A program made the position numbers and the translations under genes. Under the pieces are notes generated by a model. The model saw only the letters and a program-made list of their open reading frames with translations, searched no databases and was not told the origin of the DNA. From the NCBI RefSeq assembly GCF_031624635.1, contig NZ_JAMQOQ010000003.1, forward strand, positions 553,909 to 617,908: a stretch of DNA of 64,000 nucleotides, given 5' to 3'. Below are positions 53,037 to 61,365 of this stretch, one piece after another; positions within the stretch are counted from its first letter, which is position 1; the number at the start of each line of letters is the position of its first letter. This stretch comes from Halogeometricum sp. S3BR5-2 (lineage in GTDB: Archaea > Halobacteriota > Halobacteria > Halobacteriales > Haloferacaceae).

Positions 53037-53545
53037 ACAGTGAGCTGATGACTGGCCTCATCGTAGGCGAGTGCTGCGTGGGCGACCGCGAGATTCTGCC
53101 GTGTCGTCCTCCATGCAGTAAGATCGTCCCATCCCTCCGTTTCGTCGGCATCGAGTTGCTGGGCGAGCTCCTCGGGTGACACTACGTCGTAACGATTCTC
53201 GTAGCGCCGGATCTCGGCTTTCATCTCCTTGATACCCTCAAGCAGCTCTGTCCGGTTCGTCTCCCCGCGGAGTTCCCGAATCCGGGACATCAGAATCCGG
53301 TCGCTGTTTCGCTTGTACAGCGTTGTTTGGCCGTCCTGTTCCGTCTCGGCGAACCCAGTGTTCACGAGGGTCTTACAGTGGCGGCGTGCCGTCGGCTCGC
53401 TCACGAGGGCGCGGTCGGCGATCTCGGCGGCCGACTGCCCGTCGTGGGTCTGTTCGACGATTTCGTACACCCGCTCGAACGGCGTGGTGTCGCCTTTCCA
53501 GTCCGCTTTGACCTGCTCGTTGACGTTATCCCACGTTTCGGTCAT
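53033..53545 (-). CDS. Winged-helix regulator (DUF7342-like)
   Basis: The 170-residue protein starts MTETWDNVNEQVKADWKGDT. HTH at ~30-75: QSAAEIADRALVSEPTARRH, CKTLVNTGFAETEQDG. A C-terminal coiled coil and helices follow (LLEGIKEMKAEIRRYENRYD). It shares the METW-type start and layout with 45322-45828. A four-base overlap places the partner 52584-53036 in the same operon. Confidence 0.78.
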   Translation of the reverse strand: MTETWDNVNEQVKADWKGDTTPFERVYEIVEQTHDGQSAAEIADRALVSEPTARRHCKTLVNTGFAETEQDGQTTLYKRNSDRILMSRIRELRGETNRTELLEGIKEMKAEIRRYENRYDVVSPEELAQQLDADETEGWDDLTAWRTTRQNLAVAHAALAYDEASHQLTV

Positions 53546-53722
53546 ACTGGATGCTACGTCCTGTAGCTGCAAATAATTTCCTAAGGAAACTATTCTTTTC
53601 CCATCGTATTGGTGATCAGGCTGCCGACAAGCTCTCATTGAAGCTGGTACTCTGTGCGTTACTTCGACTACAACACCGAGATCTCACTTCGTCCCTGCGC
53701 CATCACGAACTCACTGTGACGA

Positions 53723-54125
53723 CTACAGTGTCTCTATCCGTTGTTCGATTGCTGTGAGAACCGTCGAGTACACTTCGAGCGGATAGAGCGACGGGAGTTC
53801 AAGATCGGTGATTTCGATGGCAAATGGTGACTCATGGAAGTGCAATCGGGTATTGTGCGTATTTGGGTGCCGGTCCCAACGGCACTCCCACCGTTCCCCG
53901 CCCTCGTACTCTCCGATGTAGTGGACTGAGAAATCGCCAGTCGTGAACCATCGGATGTCGAGACGAGCTGCTGTCACTGTGTCAGGATATCATCCCGCGT
54001 CGAGCAGTCCACAAGGTAGTCGGGGTTCGTATGAATCTGGATCGAACACGGTCTCCGCGACGAGTAGATCCGACGAAAGGTGTCGCTCCAAGAGACGCAG
54101 TGTTTGTCGATCTGATCTGGAGCGA
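53723..54125 (-). pseudogene. Third HTH-partner family member, in-frame stop
   Basis: The frame reads LLERHLSSDLLVAETVFDPD, SYEPRLPCGLLDAG, a TGA at about 53987-53989, then YPDTVTAARLDIRWFTTGDF, RHPNTHNTRLHFHESPF. Apart from the stop the match to 52584-53036 is continuous. The 5' end is cut by the right end of a MITE-like element (54126-54136) and no HTH gene precedes it. Confidence 0.6.
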
Positions 54126-54157
54126 CTAAACAAGGCTCAGAGGATGTATTCAGCAAC
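54126..54157. repeat. MITE right end joined to a dispersed repeat
   Basis: CTAAACAAGGC (54126-54136), then AGAGGATGTATTCAGCA. It is the same junction as at 24271-24302, so this locus derives from a related interrupted repeat by deletion. A short repeat-like piece also lies at 54259-54282. Confidence 0.6.
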
Positions 54158-54409
54158 AGCCAGTGGTGTGTGCCACAGTTTCATTTCCGGTAGAACTCCC
54201 GGGTGTAGTTCCCGGGAAGAAGTACTTCAGCCGTCAGTCGTCGCTCGAGAGTCGTGGTGCATACAGAGTGCGTATTCAGCAGTCGAAAGTTCGCGACGAG
54301 ACGAACGATCTCGGTCACTGCAGAGGGAGTGCAGATCCCTTACTCGTTCAACGCGTTGTATGCGGAACAGTGACAGGGTTCGATAGCGTACTCGTAGAGT
54401 TGAGCAAGG

Positions 54410-55198
54410 ATGGAAACGATCACCTCCACAGATAGCACGGCGATTGCCTACGACCGAACGGGGGGCGGGCCACCGCTCGTGCTCGTCCACGGCACGACGG
54501 CTGACCACTCGACGTGGGCCGATGTCCGTCCGTTCCTCACAGACCATTTTACCGTGTACGCGATGGACCGCCGTGGTCGCGGCAAGAGTGGTGACGCCGA
54601 AGCGTACGCACTCGAATGTGAGGCCGAAGACGTGGTCTCGGTCGTCGACTCGATCGACGAACCCGTGGACCTGCTTGGCCATTCGTACGGGGGTCTCTGC
54701 GCCTTGGAGGCAGCGTTGCGTACCGATGGTCTCCGCAGGCTCGTCCTGTACGAGCCGGAAGTCACTGCCGAGGCAACTCCCGATGACGAACGGGCGCTTG
54801 CGGAGATTCGGAACGCAATCGACGCGGGCGACCAAGACGAAGCACTCGTGGTGTTCTATCGCGAGATCGCTCGCCTCTCGGCAGCGGAAATCGAGCATCT
54901 CCAGTCCCTGCCGACGTGGTCACAGCGGGTCGACGCCGTTCACACCGTCTTACGGGAACTCGAGGCGGAGTACGCATACGACTTCGAGCCGGAGCGGTTT
55001 CACGGGATGACCACGCCAACGCTCCTACTCGTCGGTGAGGAAAGCCCGCCGCTCATGCACAAAAACGCCGAAACCATACATGAGGCGGTTCACGAGAGCC
55101 GAATCGCCATTCTAGAGAATCAGCAACACCTCGCCTATCGAATGGCACCCGAACGCTTCGCTGAGGAACTACTCGCGTTCCTGACCGAAGGGACGTAA
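54410..55198 (+). CDS. Alpha/beta-hydrolase, copy 1
   Basis: The protein has 262 residues. Oxyanion-hole HG is in LVLVHGTTADH (~24-34), the nucleophile in LLGHSYGGL (~89-97), and the acid and His are expected near VGEESPPL and QQHLAYRM. DRRGRGKSGD is a classical motif after strand 4. The protein is ~55% identical to 56858-57655. A small cytoplasmic esterase is likely; the substrate is unknown. Confidence 0.88.
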   Translation: METITSTDSTAIAYDRTGGGPPLVLVHGTTADHSTWADVRPFLTDHFTVYAMDRRGRGKSGDAEAYALECEAEDVVSVVDSIDEPVDLLGHSYGGLCALEAALRTDGLRRLVLYEPEVTAEATPDDERALAEIRNAIDAGDQDEALVVFYREIARLSAAEIEHLQSLPTWSQRVDAVHTVLRELEAEYAYDFEPERFHGMTTPTLLLVGEESPPLMHKNAETIHEAVHESRIAILENQQHLAYRMAPERFAEELLAFLTEGT

Positions 55199-55289
55199 GG
55201 AGTGGGGTTCTCACTCTGACGTACCAGTGTCCCCCTACGCAAGACCTTTCCAACAGGCGATGGCGGATAACCACCCGTGCATGCCCGAC

Positions 55290-55381
55290 TGCTGAACCCA
55301 GCCTCTGTATCGGTCACGACGCTTCTGACAGCGTTCGGTGATGTTTCTGCGGTTGTGCTAAATAGAGGGCGCGAATCGGTC
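55290..55381. repeat. Dispersed inverted repeat, copy 13
   Basis: Left CCTCTGTATCGGTCAC, internal TTCTGACAGCGTTCGGTGAT, right GTGCTAAATAGAGGGCGCGA. The rest of the 55199-55520 gap shows only a TATA-like context before the antitoxin. Confidence 0.65.
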
Positions 55382-55520
55382 AAGGGACTCAACTCTCATA
55401 GTGACAAAACCGAACCGGTCGGCACGGGATGCGTATCAGCCGGAACACTTCGGTGAGTTGCGAATGGTTCGGTGACCGCCTGAGGCAAGTATTTTACCAC
55501 CGGACTCACAATGTACACAC

Positions 55521-55841
55521 GTGAGCTCCGAATCGGAAAAGAAGCGCGTTCAGTTCCGAGCGCCGAGAGGGTTAGTGGATCGGGCTGACACGCTTGCAGC
55601 GGTGTTCGAGACAGATCGGACGGACATTCTCATCACCGCCCTCCGTGAGTACCTCCGCGACGCAGCACACTCTGACGAAGTGAAGCAAGAGGTCGCAGAG
55701 GCGTACTACAACGATGAGATCACCTTCGAGGAGTTAAAGTCTCTCGTCGGTCACGAAGAGGCCGCAAATTTCCGCCTCCTGAAACAGCAGTTGAGCGAGA
55801 CATTCGTTGACGACGTAGCTGAGGAGTTGGCCGACACATAG
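55521..55841 (+). CDS. RHH-type antitoxin partner of PIN toxin, copy 2
   Basis: The 106-residue protein from GTG 55521 (SSESEKKRVQFRAPRGLVDR) has a ribbon-helix-helix start and an acidic helical tail (EELKSLVGHEEAANFRLLKQ). The stop is directly followed by the ATG of the PIN gene. Near identity to 26821-27141 extends upstream into the shared TGTACACA motif before the start, hinting at a common operator. Confidence 0.82.
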   Translation: MSSESEKKRVQFRAPRGLVDRADTLAAVFETDRTDILITALREYLRDAAHSDEVKQEVAEAYYNDEITFEELKSLVGHEEAANFRLLKQQLSETFVDDVAEELADT

Positions 55842-56366
55842 ATGGTGCGCATCGTCGCTGATACCTCTGCCCTCGTTAGTTTGGGAACCGTTTCGGACAC
55901 CACGACACACCCACTCGATATACTCCTCGAGTCGCACGAACTCTTACTCCCCGAGCAAGTTCTCGAAGAGTTAGCTGAGACGGCTTCTTACGAAGATGCT
56001 TCTGGAGAGGCAGCCCAAGCCGTGCTTGACCGTAAGAACGGGTTCGAGGTTCGACTCATCGAACTGGACGAAACGTTTCCACTCGACGATGGCGAGAACT
56101 CGGCAGTTACGTTGGCGAACGAAGTAAACGCGGTTCAGTTCCTCTGCGACGAATTCAACCGGCTAGCACTGATCCATGCATCACTCGCTGACACTCGCCT
56201 CGTGACGACCCCAATCCTGCTCACTGCTTTCGTGCGGAACGACGTGCTCTCTCCGGATTCTGCGGAGCAGTTTCTCGAGATGATGAGTGAGGCTCGATGT
56301 TGGTCGTCAAACTCCTACGTCGCACGCGCGAAATCGACACTGCAACAGCAACGAGAGGGAAATTAA
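55842..56366 (+). CDS. PIN-domain (VapC-like) toxin, intact copy
   Basis: The 174-residue protein has the first catalytic Asp in VADTSALVSLGT, a Glu in LLLPEQVLEELAETA and further acids in ENSAVTLANEVNAVQFLCDE and LVTTPILLTAFVRNDVL, as expected for a PIN RNase. It is longer than typical VapC (~130). The abutting antitoxin makes this the working pair, of which 26297-27141 is the damaged twin. Confidence 0.85.
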   Translation: MVRIVADTSALVSLGTVSDTTTHPLDILLESHELLLPEQVLEELAETASYEDASGEAAQAVLDRKNGFEVRLIELDETFPLDDGENSAVTLANEVNAVQFLCDEFNRLALIHASLADTRLVTTPILLTAFVRNDVLSPDSAEQFLEMMSEARCWSSNSYVARAKSTLQQQREGN

Positions 56367-56446
56367 CACCCTCTGGCTGCGATCAGATAGCTTCTCGTGG
56401 CGCTGAATAGAGAGCGCGTGTGTTGCATTTCGCAGTGTCAGAGAAG

Positions 56447-56617
56447 TCAGCGAGGATTTTGTTTTGCTCTCGTTTTTATTCCGAAGTAGATGCCACCCAG
56501 CATCACTACAAGTGCCACTCCTGCGAGCCAGAGTCGCTCTGTATCGGGACTTCCGGTCGTGTAGGCGTACAATTGATAGCCCGCAGTTATCAGCATACCC
56601 AAACTGCTCACAATCAC
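56447..56617 (-). CDS. Small two-helix membrane protein
   Basis: The 56-residue protein starts at GTG 56617; an in-frame TGA lies just upstream. Helices are VIVSSLGMLITAGYQLYAY and RLWLAGVALVVMLGGIYFGI, ending KTRAKQNPR. The plus-strand frame over the same bases is Cys/His-rich and looks artificial. Function unknown. Confidence 0.5.
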   Translation of the reverse strand: MIVSSLGMLITAGYQLYAYTTGSPDTERLWLAGVALVVMLGGIYFGIKTRAKQNPR

Positions 56618-56678
56618 TGCGGTACCTTCATCTATAGCAAATCAGTGCATCTAATGACATTAATGGTTCCGTCGAAGT

Positions 56679-56770
56679 GATGCATACACCCTCTGTATCG
56701 GCTACGCCACTCCAGACAGTGTTCGGCGAGGTTTCTGTGGACGTGCTGAATAGAGAGCGCGTATCTCGCA
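56679..56770. repeat. Dispersed inverted repeat, copy 15
   Basis: ACACCCTCTGTATCGGCTAC, AGACAGTGTTCGGCGAGG and ACGTGCTGAATAGAGAGCGC. A half copy (CGCTGAATAGAGAGCGCG) lies at 56399-56420. Confidence 0.65.
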
Positions 56771-56857
56771 GCCGTTCGTCGCGGAAAGCCCGTCGTCTAG
56801 GGTGATCGTGCGGAAGAATAAGGCCATCAGACAGTGTATAGGTACAGTTGAGGTATC

Positions 56858-57655
56858 ATGGAGACCGTCGTATCAGCAGACGGCACGCCCATTGCGTACG
56901 AACGATCCGGGAACGGGCCACCGCTCGTCCTCGTGCACGGGAGCGCCGACCTCCACACGTTCTGGGATTTGACCGGGACGCGTTCGGCCTTCGCAGAACA
57001 CTGTACGGTGTACGCGATCGACAGGCGTGGACGTGGCGAGAGTGGTGACGCTGTCGAGTACGAACTAGAACGAGAGGCCGAGGACGTGGCAGCCGTCGTC
57101 AATTCGATCGAGGACCCAGTAACGCTGCTCGGTCACTCCAGTGGAGCTCTCTACTCACTGGAGGCGGCCCTGCGTACCGACAATCTGCGCAAACTCATTC
57201 TGAACGAACCTCCCGTTGCGGTCGGCGACCACGAACTCGACGTCGAAGAGGCCGTCACTGAAATGCGGAGACTGCTGGACGGCGGTGAGCGCGAGCAGGC
57301 GCTCGTTCTGTTCCTGCAAGAAGTCGCCCAGCTCACGCCGGAGGAACTCGACGCGGTTCGCTCGGCCCCAATCTGGACGGATATGGTTGACGCTGCCAAT
57401 ACACTGCCCCGCGAGTTGCGAGCGATTGCTGAGTACGAGTTTGATGCTACCCGGTTCGTAGAGATGACCACGCCGACCCTGGTGTTGTCCGGCGGTGAGA
57501 GCGCCCCATTCTACACCGATGCAACGCAAGCGGTCACCGACGCGCTTCCGCACAGCCGACTCGTCATCTTCGACGGGCACGCCCACGAGCCGATGAACAC
57601 CACGCCAGACCGCTTCGTCGACGAGGTGCTCACGTTCGTTCGTGAATCGGACTGA
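56858..57655 (+). CDS. Alpha/beta-hydrolase, copy 2
   Basis: The 265-residue protein has LVLVHGSADLH (oxyanion HG), DRRGRGESGD, nucleophile LLGHSSGAL (~89-97; a GxSxG with Ser), and a likely acid/His pair near GGESAPFY and FDGHAHEPM. It is a paralogue of 54410-55198. The two are separated by the toxin-antitoxin pair and several repeats, so one duplication plus insertions explains the arrangement. Confidence 0.88.
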   Translation: METVVSADGTPIAYERSGNGPPLVLVHGSADLHTFWDLTGTRSAFAEHCTVYAIDRRGRGESGDAVEYELEREAEDVAAVVNSIEDPVTLLGHSSGALYSLEAALRTDNLRKLILNEPPVAVGDHELDVEEAVTEMRRLLDGGEREQALVLFLQEVAQLTPEELDAVRSAPIWTDMVDAANTLPRELRAIAEYEFDATRFVEMTTPTLVLSGGESAPFYTDATQAVTDALPHSRLVIFDGHAHEPMNTTPDRFVDEVLTFVRESD

Positions 57656-57714
57656 CGGAGCCACACCGCTCTCCGATTCATTTTCCGGCGGAGTTGTTGG
57701 TACGAAAACGGGAG

Positions 57715-58224
57715 TTATTGTGACGAGCTGGCGTCAACGGCGAGAGGATCGCCGACGATCTCGATCCCGTACTGGTCGAGCTGCTCGGCAACGCGGTTCA
57801 TCTGTGCGTCCACCTCTGAATCATCTGGAATCGTCCATGAGTCGGCTGGGCTCCCGACCGACGCCCAGAGCTGTTCGAGGCCGGGGTCGTGGACGAACAT
57901 GAGCCACCGTGTCTCATCTTCAGTGAGGTAGCTGTGTGGCCGTCCGTGAGGTACAAAGACTGTCGAGCCACTCGTCGCGATAAAGCGCTCGCCATCGACT
58001 TCGAACGTCACTGTCCCGTCGATGATGTACCACATCTCATCATCAGATTGGTGTACGTGCATTGGCGGCGACTATCCTGCAGGGACGTGCTCTTCGATCA
58101 TCGAGAACGAGCCGTTGGTATTTTCCGCTGTGGCCTTCAGGACGGTGAGCGACCCGAGGGACCAGTACGCATCACCTTCTTGGGAGTCGAGCATCCACGC
58201 TTGCGGCTGTTCGTCCGTTTCCAT
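57715..58224 (-). pseudogene. Cupin-domain protein with in-frame TAG
   Basis: The frame starts METDEQPQAWMLDSQEGDAY, reaches SFSMIEEHVPAG, meets TAG (58072-58074) and continues in frame SPPMHVHQSDDEMWYIIDGT. In cupins this position is usually Tyr (GYSPPMHVH), so one base change TAC to TAG is likely. The metal-binding HVH-x-E motif is intact downstream, and HGRPHSY carries the last His. A start at 58062 (MHVH) would miss half the fold. Confidence 0.7.
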
Positions 58225-58269
58225 ATGTCCATTACGTCTCCTCACAGCATAAGCCGCTAAGGTGGTTTT

Positions 58270-58310
58270 TGCTGAATACACCCTCTATATCTCGCAAGTC
58301 ACTGCTGACA
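58270..58310. repeat. Dispersed repeat, half copy 16
   Basis: TGCTGAATACACCCTCTATA and TCTCGCAAGTC; only one arm and part of the interior. Confidence 0.5.
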
Positions 58311-58400
58311 GGATGCAGGCAGGACAGGTTTCGATGCGGTAACTCGCTTCCCTGTATCGACTGCTCAAATCGGCCCGTTGCGAACCCGCACTCGTGACAC

Positions 58401-58489
58401 ACTCGCGCCCTCTATTCAGCATGGTCACAGCAACCTCACCGAACACTGTCAGGAGCGACGTGCTGAATGGAGAGGGTGTATGCAGCACG
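58401..58489. repeat. Dispersed inverted repeat, copy 17, near-consensus
   Basis: GCGCCCTCTATTCAGCATGG, AACCTCACCGAACACTGTCA, GGAGCGACGTGCTGAATGGA and GAGGGTGTATGCAGCACG. A tail with TGCGATTCGTTTCA follows, as after copy 19. The remaining gap to 58615 holds no gene. Confidence 0.72.
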
Positions 58490-58615
58490 CCACTGCGATT
58501 CGTTTCAGGCCCTTGGTTGCGAAATAGTCATTCAGTAGAGTTTGCGGACCCACTAATCACTCACCAATTGTTTGCGAGGTTACACTCGAATTCAGATCCT
58601 GTGATATGAGTACAG

Positions 58616-59542
58616 TCAGTGCTTGGTTGCCGTGTCTGTTGTCGCCTCATCAACGCGCTCTTTCGCTCGTCGATAACTCCGGATGAATGCATAGGCTAGT
58701 CCGAGTACTGCTCCGATACTTAGGACGCCTGGACCGACACTGAGAGATATTTCGGTCGGCGTTGAGACGAATGAGAAGAGATAGATGATCGTCCCCTCGG
58801 TTCCGACCGTAAGCGATCCCACACCGAGGAGAGCCAGGATGAGTGGACCACCAACAGCCAGTAGGATGAACACCGCGACGGCGGCGACAGCAGCACCCGA
58901 GAAAGCGTCCCAGACGAGCGCAGTCACCGAGATTCGACGTGGTCGATCACTCGCCCGTCCGTAAATCCGGACGCCGTTCGGATGGTCTTGTAGCCTGGCG
59001 TCGGCGGGAACACTGAGAAGCGTCATCGTCATCCAGAGGTCAGCGATTGCCCCGGCGGCGTTCGCCGCTAACGGCACGATGAGCCAGTCCCACTCAAAGA
59101 TGAGCATTACCGGTACCCCGACGGTAGTCATCACGACCAGCGGTGTCATGAGTAAGACGATGAACTGGTTACGAGTGAACTCGTGATCGGTCGTTGCGTA
59201 AGCGTACGGTAGGATAAAATGAGCGAGCCCGACTCCATACTTCGGCTTACCGCCGTAGTAGCGGATGGCGAGACCATGCAGCCACTCGTGAGGAATGATG
59301 AAGACAGTGCCAAGAACCAAAATCACGAGCACATCCAGTGCACTCGTCCACCATGCCACCCCGGAGGGTGCGAACTGGAAGGTCACTGCATGGCCGGTAA
59401 CAGTCTGGTAGAGTCCACTGAGAAGAGTTGCTCCGACGATCAATCCGAGCGTTCCGAGACACGTCATCTGGATCGTAAGCCCTCGGGTCAGTTCAAGATC
59501 TGCGAGCAGCGTCTCTTGTTCGGATCGAGTAGCCGTGACCAT
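58616..59542 (-). CDS. DUF3267-type integral membrane metalloprotease-like protein
   Basis: The 308-residue protein has six or seven membrane helices and the zincin motif HEWLH within VFIIPHEWLHGLAIRYYGGK (~85-104), typical of DUF3267. A further conserved region, LWMTMTLLSVPADARLQDHP, supplies the PxD-like loop that could complete the site. It may cleave membrane proteins, but no substrate is known. It is alone between repeat copies. Confidence 0.85.
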   Translation of the reverse strand: MVTATRSEQETLLADLELTRGLTIQMTCLGTLGLIVGATLLSGLYQTVTGHAVTFQFAPSGVAWWTSALDVLVILVLGTVFIIPHEWLHGLAIRYYGGKPKYGVGLAHFILPYAYATTDHEFTRNQFIVLLMTPLVVMTTVGVPVMLIFEWDWLIVPLAANAAGAIADLWMTMTLLSVPADARLQDHPNGVRIYGRASDRPRRISVTALVWDAFSGAAVAAVAVFILLAVGGPLILALLGVGSLTVGTEGTIIYLFSFVSTPTEISLSVGPGVLSIGAVLGLAYAFIRSYRRAKERVDEATTDTATKH

Positions 59543-59665
59543 AGTGACCAGAGTGTTGGGCTGCTGAAATAATTACTCCGAGTATTGAGCACATCGAGGG
59601 AGAGACATATTACAATACGCCCCGTCCTGAGTGATTCAATTCACTTTCTCCGGGTCTGTGTCGAT

Positions 59666-59752
59666 GACCGATTCGCGCCCTCTATTCAGCATTCCCGCAG
59701 AAATTTCGCCAGCTACTGTAGAAGTCGCATGCTGACCACAGAGCGCGAGTCG
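59666..59752. repeat. Dispersed inverted repeat, copy 18
   Basis: Left ATTCGCGCCCTCTATTCAGC; the interior has diverged; right GCATGCTGACCACAGAGCGC. No other feature is seen from 59543 to 59854. Confidence 0.6.
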
Positions 59753-59854
59753 ATTAGCGCCATCAGCACCGTTTCACGATCGAACTATTCCCGTCTCGGC
59801 GGGGGGTACGCGAGTCCCCGCAGTATTTGAACGTCGCGGGAGACGATACGTTCG

Positions 59855-60150
59855 ATGCCCTCCATCATCGATAAAACCGTGTTTGGCGAACCTTCCAGGA
59901 GTCTTGCACTGGTTTACCTCTGTGGCGCACTTCTGATGGCCGGACAGCAAGGATACTACGTCATTGTCAAATGGGCGACACCGTTCTATGCTGTACTGTT
60001 CCTGATCGCCGGGATAGCCCTCTCCAGCATTGCCGAGTCCCTGCCGAACCTCGACGACGTGCAGCCGGCGTCTTGCGGCTCACAGCACTCGTCGTGCTGG
60101 TGAGCATGCTCGTAATTATGATCATCACACCCGAACTCCTCATCAACTGA
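59855..60150 (+). pseudogene. Small membrane protein, frameshifted
   Basis: The frame starts MPSIIDKTVFGEPSRSLALV and gives two helices. After AGIALSSIAESLP the natural continuation (RRAAGVLRLTALVVLVSMLV, IMIITPELLIN and stop at 60148-60150) lies in another frame, so one base is missing near 60045. It would be a ~98-residue protein with three helices. No family is named. Confidence 0.5.
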
Positions 60151-60393
60151 GCGCGGTGATCTATTCGAACTCACTCCTGTCAACCGGGTGTATTCTTGAG
60201 GAGGGTCCGTCACGACTGCTGACGATTCACGGGTGAATCTGCCGGATCAGACACACGGTTTCTGATAGAGTTCGGCCAGTCTGTAACTACGCCGCTGCAC
60301 GTACACCGCATATTTGGAAATTTGAGGAGGACTACATCTAACCTTTTCAGCGAAGGGTAGCTTCAGTCGTACCCGGGAGAATAGAACGCGCTC

Positions 60394-60426
60394 ACCATGC
60401 TGAATACGCGTTCTGTATTCAGCACG
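60394..60426. repeat. Dispersed repeat, minimal copy 19
   Basis: CCATGCTGAATACGCG and TTCTGTATTCAGCACGG almost touch, so this copy is little more than the two arms. The tail TGCGATTCGTTTCA follows. The 60151-60491 gap shows nothing else. Confidence 0.55.
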
Positions 60427-60491
60427 GTACTGCGATTCGTTTCACAGCTTTGGTTGCAGAACAGTTGTGCAGTAGAGACGTGCGTAGTTCG

Positions 60492-60701
60492 TCATGGAAA
60501 CAGTGAGAGAATATCGAGGAGAGTTTGCTTCACTTTCTCGTTGGAGACTGTAGCGCCGATAGTAAACATAACGAACACGACAGCGCCAGCGACCAGAGAC
60601 GAGACGGTCCTTATATCAACTGGCCCGAAAACGTACACGACTATCACACAGACTACAGCACTTAACGAGGAAAATACCAACCAATGGGATGATCCTCTCA
60701 T
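60492..60701 (-). CDS. Small two-helix membrane protein
   Basis: The protein has 69 residues from ATG 60701 (MRGSSHWLVFSSLSAVVCVI); an upstream ATG at 60800 would add a basic 33-residue tail. Two helices: SLSAVVCVIVVYVFGPVDI and VAGAVVFVMFTIGATV. The C-terminal NEKVKQTLLDILSLF is amphipathic. Function unknown. Confidence 0.5.
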   Translation of the reverse strand: MRGSSHWLVFSSLSAVVCVIVVYVFGPVDIRTVSSLVAGAVVFVMFTIGATVSNEKVKQTLLDILSLFP

Positions 60702-60882
60702 TGGTACTCGTTTGAGGATCCGTCTCTCAGATACAAACGTTTGCTGACTCACCGTCGTGAAGTACCTCCGAGACAGGCCTCGAAAACTCGTCCTGCTCAT
60801 CTGTAGAGAGGCGTTTTGTACTAGCCGACACAGCGTCTCTCTGCACTGAGCGATTCGATTCCATTAAGCTGAGAGCTAATCC

Positions 60883-60976
60883 TGACCGATACGCGCCCGC
60901 TATTCAGCACGCCCACAGCACCCTCACCGAACGCTGTCAGAAGCGTCGTGACCGACTCAGAGGGTGTATGCAGCAA
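60883..60976. repeat. Dispersed inverted repeat, copy 20
   Basis: GCGCCCGCTATTCAGCACGC, ACCCTCACCGAACGCTGTCA, GAAGCGTCGTGACC and AGAGGGTGTATGCAGCA. The interior and right arm are close to copy 3. Confidence 0.65.
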
Positions 60977-61074
60977 CCACGACCGACTAGTTACATCAGC
61001 ATTGAGACGCGTGTGAACAGGATTTCCCTCGTTTTCAGGATTTGCTTTTATGTTACTCGAAGACAACAGAGAGC

Positions 61075-61299
61075 ATGGACTCCGACTCGAACGGTACGAT
61101 TGCCCTCGGTTTCGGCCTCGGAAGCGCACTCGGGGCTGGCACGGGAACTGCCATCGGGGCGATCACTGGCGACTTTCCTTTCTGGTTGGGAATGGGAATC
61201 GGTCTCGGCTCAGCGCTCGGGACGGCTATAGGCGTCACCTTCGCTCGTGGGGGAAACTCCGGCCATACGGACGCCCCGAAGCGCCCTGATTCCGCCTGA
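61075..61299 (+). CDS. Glycine-zipper membrane protein
   Basis: The protein has 74 residues from MDSDSNGTIALGFGLGSALG. Two GxxxG/A-rich helices (ALGFGLGSALGAGTGTAIG, FWLGMGIGLGSALGTAIG) match the glycine-zipper pattern, with an Asp/Ser/Thr-rich start and a polar RGGNSGHTDAPKRPDSA end. It resembles 25992-26165. It lies ~65 bases upstream of the CPBP protease gene. Confidence 0.6.
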   Translation: MDSDSNGTIALGFGLGSALGAGTGTAIGAITGDFPFWLGMGIGLGSALGTAIGVTFARGGNSGHTDAPKRPDSA

Positions 61300-61365
61300 C
61301 CGAGACGTACCCTGTACTGACCGACTCCGCGTCGGTCTCATCGAAGCACACACTATACGGGCAAT

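Noticed and set aside
58072..58074. Pyrrolysine codon in the cupin gene
   Set aside because: Pyrrolysine use is not expected in typical haloarchaea and no Pyl machinery is seen; a TAC to TAG change is simpler.
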